The notes under the pieces were generated by a model that had not been told where the DNA came from, searched no databases, and worked only from the letters and a program-made list of their open reading frames with translations. Shown here piece by piece: positions 43,047 to 55,480 of a DNA stretch of 64,000 nucleotides. The DNA is from Sipunculus nudus. Taxonomy: Eukaryota > Annelida > Sipuncula > Golfingiida > Sipunculidae. Both the position numbers and the translations under genes were made by a program. How positions within the stretch are numbered: the first letter of the stretch is position 1; each line of letters starts with the position of its first letter. The stretch is from contig CM049316.1 in NCBI GenBank assembly GCA_026874595.1, positions 60,461,676 through 60,525,675 of the forward strand, written 5' to 3'.

Positions 43047-46000
43047 CTACAAGGACATGAGAAAATGCCATCAAGAAATGTATCAATCATTCAGCATCAT
43101 TGTCACATCAGATGATGTTAAACAATATCATTGCAGTGATTAAGGATATACTTGAATAATATATAGGCCAGGGTTAGTAATACTTTGAAATGTTCACCAT
43201 TCCAAAAGAAACAGATAAATCTACTTTTGCGTTCCTGGATGAAAATCCGCCTTTCCACTATAGACACATCCTATCATCAGTAACTTCTATTTTGACATTT
43301 CTGTGGAATGGTCAACCCGTGTTGTTATGGTTCAGCACTCAATGTCTTCATCCAGATGTCTATTTGTTAAGTACGCTGTGATTGGGTACACAATAACATA
43401 TTTCCTTACAAAATTAGAATTAGGCTGGGGTGTAGACTGATTCTCTGCTCTATTATTGCTCTGCTGCTCTGCAAATCACACAGCTCTATGATTTTCACCA
43501 GTGCTGTGAAGCCATGATTGTGTGGGGTACCAGTGTAACAGAGGGTTTCCAAGTTACCATACTATTTCCTTTTTGTGTATTTTCCATTAATTGTAATAAT
43601 ATTCTGGGAATTCACCTTTCCAACAGATTACTATCAAATTAAAAAAGCCTTTCAGTGCATGTGTTTGCCTGTCTGAAATACTGAAAAAAAAAATAAAGTA
43701 AAAAGAGAACCCCAAATGTTCATCATGCAAGATGATAAGTAGTTTGAATTATTAATATAAATGGATTAAACATTTTGTACAATCAAAGATAAAAAAAATT
43801 GATGCGACAAAATACTGTTGATTATGATGTCAGAATATAAATGAACAGAATTCTAGATGCTGAAAGAATTAAGATCTGTAGCATCAGTTTTGTGTATAGA
43901 AAGACACAATATTAAATAATGTGAATACATATAATTAGATAATACAACTGCCTGAAATATAAGTTTATACAAGTGCTTGTAGTAAAAGTCAATAGCATTC
44001 TTGGTTGTGCAAGCCTGCAAGGTCTAGAATATTGAGTCTGATGAGCCAACAGCAGATTATCAGAGTCTGAGTAACTGACAATGTTGGATGCCAAGACACT
44101 TCCTTTAATTGTCACTGTATTTGTTTTTTTACTCTCAAATTATTACAGCCACTGACATTTAATATGAGTGAATTTGAAACAATGACTTTTGAAATGAGAC
44201 AAAATCTTAAAGTTATCACAAAATTAATCAAGCTGGCTAATCATTACATTAACTACTACACCTTTCAATAACTTGAATATTTTAACTTACCTCCCCTCTC
44301 TGAAAAAAAATAATTTAAAAAAATTCTGTCAATGATTTCAGGTTGGTGATGGTCCAGGTAAATCAATTATTATATATCTTGTTGTATCCTAAGTAAGTTG
44401 TAGGCTTTGCCATTATCAAAACTGAATCAACCCTAGAATCATATCAGTTCTATATAGCAGCCAGCTGCCCACTGTACTAACTGGATATGCTTGCATCAAT
44501 AGGATTGCACCATGTGTCATCAATCTGTTCACAACCAACTTAAATTCTTGCACAAAAATATTTAAACCACTGGCAAGGAGGAAGTATGATGAAATATGTT
44601 CTTGCACTTTCCAGTGCATCATTTACATGCCTATGAACAGAAAATACAATTTGCTTTACAATGAATGAAAAATACATCAGGTTATTTGATAGATTTGTTT
44701 TAAATTAATCAAATAATAAAACATACCAAAAATAATGTATTTAAATATATTTGATTAAGTATTATACAGTATACATGTTAAGTTACAAGCAGTCAGGTAC
44801 GTACTGCACAATGAAATGTCTTAATTATCACATGCAGATTAAAGAAACATTCTCTTGTTGCATAAAAATCAGCTGTACAAATCATGAAATGTGTTTTTTT
44901 TTTATATCCTCAGTCAAGCTTGCATCTGAAATACTGATTAGTCATGACAGTTCAACCTCAATGCTATTTTCATAACCTGGTTTGAAAACAGAATAAGTGG
45001 CTTCGGTATTTAATATGTCATCCTTTTCAATAGCTATTTTGTTGTTTTCTAACTGCATTTGTATGAAACATGCTGTAGCTGATCCTCAGGTGCTGCTGTG
45101 TGTGTAAACAACAGATTACTTGCGTTTGACGCACAGACATACCAAATGTGTGTATTATTTGGCAAGTTTAGCACCTAGGGTCCAAAGAGGATGGCTAAGG
45201 GATTATTTCTTAGATCTCAAGCATTTTGTGAATGCTTTGTATGATAGTAAATCTTTACTCAACCAGATTTATATTTTTTAATATGATATGGAGAAAAACA
45301 GCTGTTTATGTTGGTTTAAATTATTAGTCAGTTGGCTAGGTATATCAACAATTCTCAAGAATTTGATGAGATAGGTCAAAGACAAGTACACATAATAAGA
45401 TGTGTTGAAGAAGGAGGGAACTTATTTAAGGTCTGTTTTATTTGTGTGCAACATGAGTATGTGGTATTGGGTAGGAAGCTGTTCAAATTGCTGTGGAACT
45501 GTGACAAGTAGAAATGGAAATATTTCAAGTAAAATACTAATATATGTAAAACTGAACTATGAACTTTAAATGCTTTTATGTTATAAATATAATTAACATC
45601 ACAAAAACTTTACGATATATTTTGGCAGAGACGTTAACGTATGATTTTTGCACATAGTTCAGTTGGGTTCCTCTATTCTCGTTCCAGCAGAGGGTACCAG
45701 ACAACTGATCTGGCATCTGGTCACTGGTGTCCAATCTCGCTATCACTCTCAGGCACGGGAAGCACACCGGCCGGTGCCGGAAAAAGAGCCAGACAAGACA
45801 GTTGGTTAAACTTTTTCAAGGTACTTTTACTTCATTCTATAACCGAGGTCTTCGTAAGTAGGTCAGGCAAATATACATTTTGTGAATATAAGTGTCTGAA
45901 GGTAAAAAACAAATGAAATTTCTCCACTATTTACACAGTTAAGGAACAACGTTAGCAGGCGTGATATTTCGGCCTTTCACATATGTCAGCCACGTGAATC

Positions 46001-46110
46001 GGAGACGGCAACAAATATTTATACATTTCAGTCAAATCAATTGTGAAGGTGATAGTTAACTTGTGCATTTGGCAGTACTTATATCCCGGGCTCTTTTGGA
46101 ACCCATCAGA
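43047..46110. other. Upstream stretch, no gene seen
   Basis: Probably the first intron of the fusion gene if the promoter is near 46.2 kb. It is AT-rich, with only short chance frames. 44850-45290 is duplicated at 55035-55480. Confidence 0.4.
44850..45290. repeat. Copy 1 of a 0.43-kb duplicated segment
   Basis: Co-linear with 55035-55480: shared GCATAAAAATCAGCTGT, AAGTGGCTTCGGTA, GGTGCTGCTGTGTGTGTAAA and GATTATTTCTTAGATCTCAA. Diverged by many substitutions. No coding frame is conserved between copies. Confidence 0.75.
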
Positions 46111-46116
46111 ACTTAC

Positions 46117-46203
46117 AAGCTACTTCAGTTCACCTTTGCAACCCGCAACAGTGATGGCTGGTTCCCTCTTGGCTGATGAAAGCAATACCGGAAGCGGAAA
46201 TCG
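46117..46203 (-). promoter_or_regulatory. Possible promoter and first non-coding exon of the fusion gene
   Basis: ACCGGAAGCGGAAATCG at 46187-46203 holds two adjacent ETS-type sites, common in housekeeping promoters. Downstream on the minus strand a strong donor, GTAGCTT|gtaagt, lies at 46116/46117. An exon from there to about 46180 could splice to the acceptor at 43047. This is inference: no TATA box or transcript start is visible. Confidence 0.3.
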
Positions 46204-46699
46204 CTCTAATGTGAGCCACATGAACCCGTCAGACTTGTTATGTTGCCAAACAGAAGCACGTGCACAAGATAAAATCAAAATCTGAATTTCTTTTACATTG
46301 CATCAGCCTCTGATTCAACTCGCACTTTAATCTGAGTGGATTTCGACATAGGGGTGGAAAATTTGTATCGTACAAAATTACCTACAGCAAATAGGCCTAA
46401 CCACACAGCATTTTATAGATTTTAGTTCGTTTAGGCCTAAGCGGATGATCTTTTTTGCGAACTTGTGGGCCAATGCGATATATTTGCGTCATCCGTACGT
46501 TAAAAACTGAGTGTTCCACATCTTTTTTAATAATATGAATTTTGATGTGGCTATATAGCTGTGAATTAATAAAGCCAATCTTGAGAACTAATTTTAACGG
46601 TCGACTAAAAATTGAAGTTTTTAAAGTGTAAATCCTGTCGATCTGATTTATATGCCTATATTAAGCATAGGCTGTCGACCTTTCATAAAATTGGGGACA

Positions 46700-46750
46700 A
46701 GGCGCATGGGGGGGGGGGGGGGGGGGGGGCGCATATCTATCCCCCCCCCC

Positions 46751-46799
<49 letters not shown>

Positions 46800-46815
46800 C
46801 ATGTATATATATATA
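46700..46815. repeat. Low-complexity G, C, CT and TA tracts
   Basis: A long G run followed by a C run, then (CT)n and (TA)n. The facing G and C runs could form a stem and are prone to assembly errors. Confidence 0.9.
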
Positions 46816-46889
46816 GGCCTATATATATGTATATATCATAGTCTTTTGGGGCATTTTAAGCTTAGCTTACTGAAAGTCACATTAGGTAT

Positions 46890-47110
46890 ATATAGGTATG
46901 GCGCTTTATTCGTGGTCCATCCGGCCTTCCGTCTGTTCGTTAGCAGGGCACAATTTAAATCATTACCACTGGACCTAGAAACTTATAAGTGTAGGCCAGC
47001 CTACATACAAGGAGTTCAATACAAAATCTCCTTGAAAACCTGGAATTAGGTCAGTGTGACCTGTATCCTCCAAGCTATGGGGCTTGTATAAATAACCCCA
47101 AGAATAATTA
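46890..47110 (-). repeat. Inverted copy of the 23-24-kb dispersed repeat
   Basis: On the minus strand it reads AGCTTGGAGGATACAGG, CCTAATTCCAGGTTTTCAAG and GCCCTGCTAACG, the same block order as the plus-strand copies at 23.1-24.2 kb. Confidence 0.6.
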
Positions 47111-47650
47111 AAAATTTGATACAAAACCTCCAGTATCTTGATAATTAATGCATGGATTGCCCTGAATCTTGCTTTGAATATTAGTTGACCATTGATAGTG
47201 TTGTTAGTTTCTGAAAACTGCTGCCCCCTGTATTTCTTTTACTAATTTTTTTACGATTGTTTTTCTGTTTTGAGACTGTCAAATGACAGCAATTATATCA
47301 GTTTCTCAGCTGTGGTATCATCCAGTGTCCTGTTCAAAACCCGGTGTGTTTATTTATTATGACTGTTTTCGTCAGTTGGAGTCATGAGGTCAAGGTGTAG
47401 GAACCCACTTCATTAACAAGATTGTGAATGTATTTTAAGCCAAACTTTTCATCCCAAACCTTCCGTCTTCCACAGGGCGCACCTGCTATAGATCGAGGAA
47501 GGTTCCTTTTGATTTTCGGGTCACTAGGTGAAAGATCAAGGTGGCAGGGGTCATCCATTCACAAATTAGCTTATGGATGATAACGCCAGTTTGGGTAGAC
47601 AGTTGGGCTTCAAACTGATCATATAGGACCGGTAAATTTAAAGAGCTCAC

Positions 47651-47861
47651 CTAACGGGAACAGGTGCCCAGACCGGATGGCACATGATGCCGGATCTTGT
47701 GTGCATTCACTTATTATTTGATATGCATTCACAGATTCAGTCGTGCCTATAAGTGAACGTACATTTGTGAATATTCCTTGATGACGCTCCAGAATCCGGA
47801 GAATACACTGGATCAACACCAAAATCTTATCGTTTCTTCCTTGGCTCCTTCCTGAAATGTC
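47651..47861 (-). CDS. Orphan exon candidate, function unknown
   Basis: An open 70-codon block between acceptor tttttttcag and donor gtgagc. It reads DISGRSQGRNDKILVLIQCI, then LRILERHQGIFTNVRSLIGT and so on to GHLFPL. The composition is protein-like and the borders are good, but no homologue was recognised and no partner exon of matching phase was found. It could be an exon of an unknown minus-strand gene or a chance frame. Confidence 0.28.
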
Positions 47862-47999
47862 CTGAAAAAAACATGAGATTCCGTTCATGATTACATGTGA
47901 TTTATATTGGGAACCCAAACACCAACACGAACTGGAATGTAAAAATATTCATATGGCGGAGGCAATGAAATCTGTATGAGTGTTGTGATGCAACTTTCT

Positions 48000-50200
48000 C
48001 ATGCAGTGCCCATGGCTTGCTATCAAACAAATTAAAATTTGAGCCTACAGCAGAGAACATGATTACCATTTATTTTAATATACGAATGGAAGTAGGCCCC
48101 TAATGCTATAAATATGCAGAATTTTATATAAGAAAATATTACTACTATTACCATTTTACAAAAGCAAAAACCTTTGCTCAAAGAAAGCTTCATGTTCAGA
48201 AGGTGCTGCGATCTGTCAGGCAAAAACATTACTGACCGTCTCCGGCACCGTCCGGTTTGTGAATAGGGCCTCTTTATTGCTGTCGCTGTATTGTGGTACG
48301 TGTATTTTATGGATTGTCTCCTTTCAAAATGAATAAATGAAGCAACAGTCCTCAGATCTGTAGACTGGTTCACAAATGGTCTCAAACTGGTTCACAAACG
48401 ATTGATTTGAGAAGAGTGGCGTGGATCTGTTTTAAACCTCAAATTATTCTGTAGAACTATATAACGATTCATCTATGACGTTCTATTTCGCAATTATTAC
48501 TCACACAACCGGGAATCCTTCTTTTTATGCAGACCCTATATATATATACGTAGGAAAATCACTCCTGTGACAATTTTCAAACACGTATTCGCACATTATG
48601 TCAGCGATTTTCAGGCATAAATTATATCAATCAGTATAGCAGAGGTACCCGTAGCGCCAGATGTTTGCCACGGCTAAGGTACCCGCGCGGCGTTGTCCGG
48701 GGAAATTCCCTCAAAACAAACTTTAAAACAACACAGGGGATGGAGTATCTATTATGTTCTTCATTCGCGAAAGAATAAATGCAAGGTGATGTAGCCAATG
48801 TTTTAAGGGAGCCTTAAAGGGATTCGTTTGTTCCTTTGTACAGACATTAGCTCCGCCAAATATTAAAAATAATATCCCTAAGAAAGGAACGATACGATGA
48901 GAGATTATTCAAATTTGTAATTCCATGCATGTAGTCATGAGCTGTGAATATATATATAACTTGAATCAGCTATTACTGGACGGATGAAACTAAACAGATG
49001 ATCTCTCCCATCTTCATACATTTACGCAATTATTCATGTTTTTTTTAATCAGTCCAACATTTGTTTTTGACCACATGTATGAATATGGTGTGCTTCAAAT
49101 TTATATATACGTGCATGACTCGATCAGCACCCCTTAACCATGGTTTACTACCTTTAATACAAATACACTTTCCATATCCTAAAAAAATTCAAATGTTCTA
49201 TTACCGCACAGAGATCATACTAAAAGAAACTGAATTAGTATTTAGTTATTTTTTTTACATTTCTCTGTTTACAGGCCTCCCATGCAAACGGCTGGTGAAT
49301 GGAAATGCCTTAAATAGCGTCCATACATACACCGTTCGACTGATATCTAATTCATGAAGTCTTATATGAATTTACAATTATTTAAATATAACTTTTAAAA
49401 TTGTAAGTCTTGAAAATATTACATATAGTGGTATTAAGCCTCTATTTTCAAAGGTCTTTTCAACCATCAGAACACGGAATGTTATATGTATATTGTGTAT
49501 GACGCACCTGGCGATTTCTGTATTAGAGGAACTGGTTGACATGGGAATGGGATTTACTATAAACAACTTTGTATTCCCCTTGGCATCTTTTTCTGTGCGA
49601 ACGTAATTCTGTAATGGAAAGTGTCAGAGAGACAGTGTAAGTTGTACCTAAGAATGCGTAAAAAATATAGATGAGATAACAAAACTTCCATTCTACAAAA
49701 CATTTTTTTTTAAATTTTGCACACCAAGTAGTCACATTGACCAGCAATGATTCAACGTTTTGCCTTGTTCAGGTATGCAATTCCAATATGTTGTTGCTGC
49801 CATCTAGCGACTACGACCAAAACGAAAATTGCTCCCCAAAATATTGGCTTTGAGCACTGCTAAATTATAATATTAATTATTAATATTCAGTTAAACAATT
49901 AATTTTAAATTTGAATGTATATACAAGAAATAACAATATCTGAAATGTATAAGCTAATAGATTACTTTCTCAACATTTTGATTTAAATATAAATATCTCT
50001 AGGTATTTTCCCGGGCCGGGCCATGTGCTATGGTTTTTAGTCAAAATGATGGTCAACCTACATATAAATCACTGAAACAGTCAAGAGTGGCACAAAAGCA
50101 TTTTTAAATCTGTCACTGTACTTTTAAATAATAAAGTCTTTAATGAACTGGAGGCCAATTTGCTAAATATAAGTTAGTTAACTTGTTACAGTTAGTGTAA
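48000..50200. other. Intergenic, no supported gene
   Basis: Only short chance frames and the weak exon candidate at 49508-49608. Confidence 0.5.
49508..49608 (-). CDS. Second weak exon candidate, function unknown
   Basis: 33 codons plus two bases between acceptor cattacag and donor gtgcgt, reading NYVRTEKDAKGNTKLFIVNP, then IPMSTSSSNTEIA. Joining it directly to the candidate at 47861 puts a stop in frame, so the two are not simple neighbours. Confidence 0.18.
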
Positions 50201-50211
50201 AAAATGGCAGT

Positions 50212-50677
50212 GTCTATCCGCACGACCGTCGTGCGGATTAGCTTTCTTATCCGCACGACAGCCGTGTGTTCCCATGTATCGTACACTAAATATATTTTAG
50301 ATTTTCATAAAATAATTACTTCAAGTATCAGAGGAATTATAATTTTTGGGAAACTGATACAAAACAAAACTCATTAACAGAAATAAACATACCACAAACT
50401 ACACAAAGTACTTGCTATATGACAGCTGGCCAAGGAATATTCGTGTAATAGGCCCGGCCCAGGCTTTTCCAGTGCACCGATTGTGTCTAACTTGTAACTT
50501 TATGTAAGTATTAAGTTTACGTAAATAACCCAGCATGTACAACTTTCAAATAGTTCTGTTGTGCTGAGGTGTCTGTTACCAGCCATATTATTAAGAGTGG
50601 TTAGGTTTTATATTATAATATGAGAGGCTGTCGTGCTGATTGTACTTCTTATCGGCACGACGGTCGTGCCGATAGCC
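50212..50677. mobile_element. Inverted-repeat element with terminal hairpins
   Basis: The ends are inverted copies of about 55 bp. Each contains an 11-bp-arm palindrome with a one-base loop: ATCCGCACGAC c GTCGTGCGGAT at 50216-50238 and ATCGGCACGAC g GTCGTGCCGAT at 50651-50673. The arms differ between ends but stay self-complementary. A half site (ATCCGCACGACAGCC) follows inside. No coding frame. Confidence 0.7.
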
Positions 50678-50843
50678 TCGGCCGTAAAAAATATTTCAAA
50701 ATAAATATAAGCAAATAATATGAAATGATAATTTATTGTCAACATGGACACGTATCAACCCTGTATACTCCCTTCTGTGACCCTTGCGATTTACCTGGGA
50801 GTGAAAAATTCAATGGGAGGAGAAAATGTATTCAGTGGGCAGG

Positions 50844-50848
50844 AAAAA
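50844..50848 (-). terminator. RNA polymerase III terminator of the tRNA-Glu gene
   Basis: TTTTT on the minus strand just downstream of the tRNA 3' end. Confidence 0.75.
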
Positions 50849-50854
50849 TTGTCA

Positions 50855-50926
50855 CTCCCACACCGGGAATCGAACCCGGGCCACCGGCGTGAAAGGCCGG
50901 GATCCTAACCACTAGACCATATGGGA
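50855..50926 (-). tRNA. trnE-UUC: tRNA-Glu (anticodon UUC)
   Basis: 72 nt beginning TCCCATATGGTCTAGTGG, with A-box GGTCTAGTGG and B-box GGTTCGATTCC. The acceptor stem pairs TCCCATA with TGTGGGA. The anticodon arm has a CCGGC/GCCGG stem and the loop CTTTCAC, so the anticodon is TTC. Discriminator G. On the minus strand a TTTTT run at 50844-50848 lies 6 bp after the 3' end and serves as the RNA polymerase III terminator. There is no intron and CCA is not encoded, as expected in eukaryotes. Confidence 0.95.
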
Positions 50927-50929
50927 AGT

Positions 50930-52210
<1,281 letters not shown>

Positions 52211-52487
52211 TGCAGTATTGTTCTGCCGCTGGGGCAACTACTGTAGGCCTACTCTGTATACATTAGAAAACAAAAATATCATAAACCATGGCAAATACTG
52301 GTTATATATAGAGTATTCTGAAAAAAAAGAAAGAGTAAAATTTCTGTTAATTTTATTATTTCCAGGAGTAATTGCTAATTTGATGGTATAAGTAGGCTAA
52401 CATATATTTGTGCAATCACGGTTAATGCGTCTAAAATGTGACAAGTGGTGTTTGTGGGCTCTTCTGCTTGGTATAGGAGAGAAGCAT

Positions 52488-52489
<2 letters not shown>

Positions 52490-52538
<49 letters not shown>
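52490..52538. repeat. (TA)n microsatellite
   Basis: About 24 TA units; followed within 200 bp by an (ATA)n tract. Confidence 0.9.
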
Positions 52539-52541
<3 letters not shown>

Positions 52542-52677
52542 GAGGGAAGAATTAGAATCTGGAAAGATCTAGAATCTCCGGAAAAAAATGAGAATTCTTG
52601 TTTTTCCCGGGAAGAATTCTTATATTTCCAAGCTTCTTATTCTCTGACAACTTAATCTCAAGAACATAAGTGCCCTA

Positions 52678-52679
52678 GC

Positions 52680-52737
<58 letters not shown>

Positions 52738-52755
52738 GTAATAATAATAATAATA
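52678..52755. repeat. (ATA)n microsatellite
   Basis: About 25 trinucleotide units with one GTA and one CTA variant. Confidence 0.9.
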
Positions 52756-52777
52756 CTACAAAAAATGAAGAAACTGG

Positions 52778-52821
<44 letters not shown>

Positions 52822-53454
52822 TACTTATCTCAACTTGAAATTGTAAGCTTTCTTATTATATTCACATAATTCTTTTTTATGTTAGTGTATATTTTTCTTT
52901 TAACTATAATTGGACAGTTCAGAATTAATATGTGAAAGAAATATCATCAAAGATTCTTTCTGAAAAAGAAGTAAGGTAAACATGAAAAAAAGTAAAAGAG
53001 TTAAAATTTGCTATAAATAATTCCTGTTCTTCCCCGGATATACAAGGGAAATCTCATTTTTCCCAGGTTTGAATTTCAAAACTGTCCCGGGAAGAATGAG
53101 AAATCTCATTTTCCCGGGAAGATCCATCCCGGGATGATTCTGGATCTTCCCAGATTCTCGTTTTTTTTCCCGGTTACTCAAGCTGCTTTTACACTATGGC
53201 CTTATTAAAAGAAGAAAATATGAAAAAAAAAAAAAAACGTCAGCTATAAAAGGATCATAATATAATATAAATGAATCGTAAATATTAATCTAGAAGGAAT
53301 GTGACCATTCAGTAATGAACAGAATAAAAAAGAATAACAGAAAATGATTAAAAAAGAAGCAAGGCAAATATATAAATGTATGTATATCGATTACCGGTAA
53401 ACAAATTATCCTTGACTCACTAAAGTCCATGCATTGGGTTTATTTGTATCGTCC

Positions 53455-53792
53455 TTCGCGAGGGTCGTCAATACGGGGGGGGGGGGGGGGGGTTGGGTAT
53501 ATATCCCCCTACTTTTTAGAAGGAGGGGGGGGGGGGTAATCAATGTGATCATCCCCCTGCCATTCAGAGAGTAATATTTATATATTGGAAATGAAATTTA
53601 ATAATACCCGTACTTGGAATTATAGAATTTGGTTCTACTTCTGAGTTTACTATGAAATATTATATATCTAAAGCTATTTACAATACCTCTAAACTTTGAT
53701 TGCCCTTAATGCCTTCGAGTCATCCCCCCCCCCCCACCCACCCACCCTTGAAGATAAATTGACGCCACTGGTCCTTCGGAACGGGGGGGGGG
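53455..53792. mobile_element. G/C-run-bounded repeat, copy 1
   Basis: Starts with long G runs and ends with C runs, then CACCCTTGAAGATAAATTGACG and CCACTGG. The interior ATATTGGAAATGAAAT and TTTACTATGAAATATTATAT is shared with 54455-54850. The terminus, read in reverse complement as CCAGTGGCGTCAATTTA, resembles hAT-type MITE ends. Confidence 0.5.
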
Positions 53793-54454
53793 GGGGGCTG
53801 AAATGTTTCATGATGAAGAATAATTCTTGCCTTTTAACCTGACACATGCACACATCATACTTTTTACTCAGACTTCCTTGTATTTTCTGTTTGTGCCGTC
53901 CTCCGACAATGCATGGGGTTGTGTACCGGCTGACACGAGACAGCTTTGCTTTACTTTTTATGCCAATGAGTTATTATCACTTTAATAATTGATTGATATA
54001 TGATGTTGTGCTTACTTGTGGCCCACCTTGCTTCATACATTACAGGTACAAGGTACTCCTTATATGCACTTGCCTTACATTCTTGTCAACATAAATAGTG
54101 TGATCAATAGATAATAAAATACATTTCAATATTGTGTGGTGACAAACAATACGTAATTTGAATAACAGCATGCAGAGAACGTAATTTGGCATGGTGTTTT
54201 GGAAAACACGTTAAAGATATTACTTGGGATTCCATCAATTGGAGTTAGGAGAAAGCGAATGAAAGCTTTCCTTTGCGATATCTATATTGGTTTGTTTGTC
54301 GTGCTTCTTTAAGAACAAACAAATAGGCTGGTATGTGCATGTCCTCCTTAGGATTATATATACTCCTGTTATTCTGACTTTATATATATATAATCATGTG
54401 GCCCATTCCTTATGTGAAATGCCAGTCAGTTAGTAATTTTCTCACGTGACCAGG

Positions 54455-54850
54455 GACACTGGGGGGGGGGGGGGGGGGAAGGGCGGAGGATAAATCCCTC
54501 CACTTTTTCAACAAGGATGATGGTTAATGTAATCGCCACCCCCTCTATTGATTATAATCACCCCCCCCCCCCCCCGAGAATAATGTTTGTATACTGGAAA
54601 TGAAATATATTAATCATAATTAGAATTAAATACTTTGGTTCAATTTCTGATTTTACTATGAAATATTATATAGCTAGGCCCAAAGCTGGTGTAGGTAATA
54701 CCTTATTTTTTACCTTATATTTAACAGTACATGTAATATATTTAAAATGTGTCACAAAGACAAAAAATGCTTATAAATAAAGTTGTCTCAATTTTGATTT
54801 ACTCCGAGTCAACCCCCCACCCACACCCTTGAACATAAATTGACGTCACT
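54455..54850. mobile_element. G/C-run-bounded repeat, copy 2
   Basis: Co-linear with copy 1 but with an extra 110-bp stretch before the terminal CACCCTTGAACATAAATTGACGTCACTG. Same orientation, 1 kb apart. Confidence 0.5.
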
Positions 54851-55034
54851 GCATGCGACAAATAAGGGCTATTTGGAACAACCGGAACTACTTTTTCTGC
54901 TTTCGAACTTGTTTACATTGTATGTGCGCATCAATACCAAATATGCACTAATTTCTTTCAGTTCTTACGGCAAAACCATTCATATTCATTCAATCTGCTT
55001 TGAAATAGTTTTAATCCAACATATACTGTAAAGA

Positions 55035-55480
55035 AGCATATTGTCTAGTTGCATAAAAATCAGCTGTGTCCATCATGTGTGTGTGTGTTTTTTTTTTATC
55101 TTATCTATAGTTCATACCTCTGGTAAACCTTGTATCTTAAATTTTAGTCATGACCATGCAACCTGAACGCTATTTTTATAACCTGGTGTGGCAACAGGAT
55201 AAGTGGCTTCGGTAGAACTCGTTGTCATTTTCAACGGCTATTTCGTCGTTTTCAAGTACATTTGTATGCGCCATAACGCAGCTGATCTCGAGGTGCTGCT
55301 GTGTGTGTAAACAACAAATTACTTGCGTCCGACCCACATACATACAATAACCGTGCATTATTTGGCCTGTTGAGCACCTGAGGCTCAGAGGTTTGGTGAT
55401 AGGATTATTTCTTAGATCTCAAGCGTTTCTTGACAGCTTTGTATGTTAGTAAATCATTACCCAACTAGATTTTTCTTCTT
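55035..55480. repeat. Copy 2 of a 0.43-kb duplicated segment
   Basis: Same orientation as copy 1 at 44850-45290. No inverted repeats or target duplication are evident, so segmental duplication or an unrecognised repeat are both possible. Confidence 0.75.

Noticed and set aside
45641-45916. 91-codon plus-strand frame upstream of the fusion gene
   Set aside because: One stretch resembles an exon ending at a GT, but no start region, partner exon or homology was recognised.
48032-48385. 117-codon minus-strand frame
   Set aside because: No splice-site support, no recognisable domain; composition like surrounding non-coding DNA.
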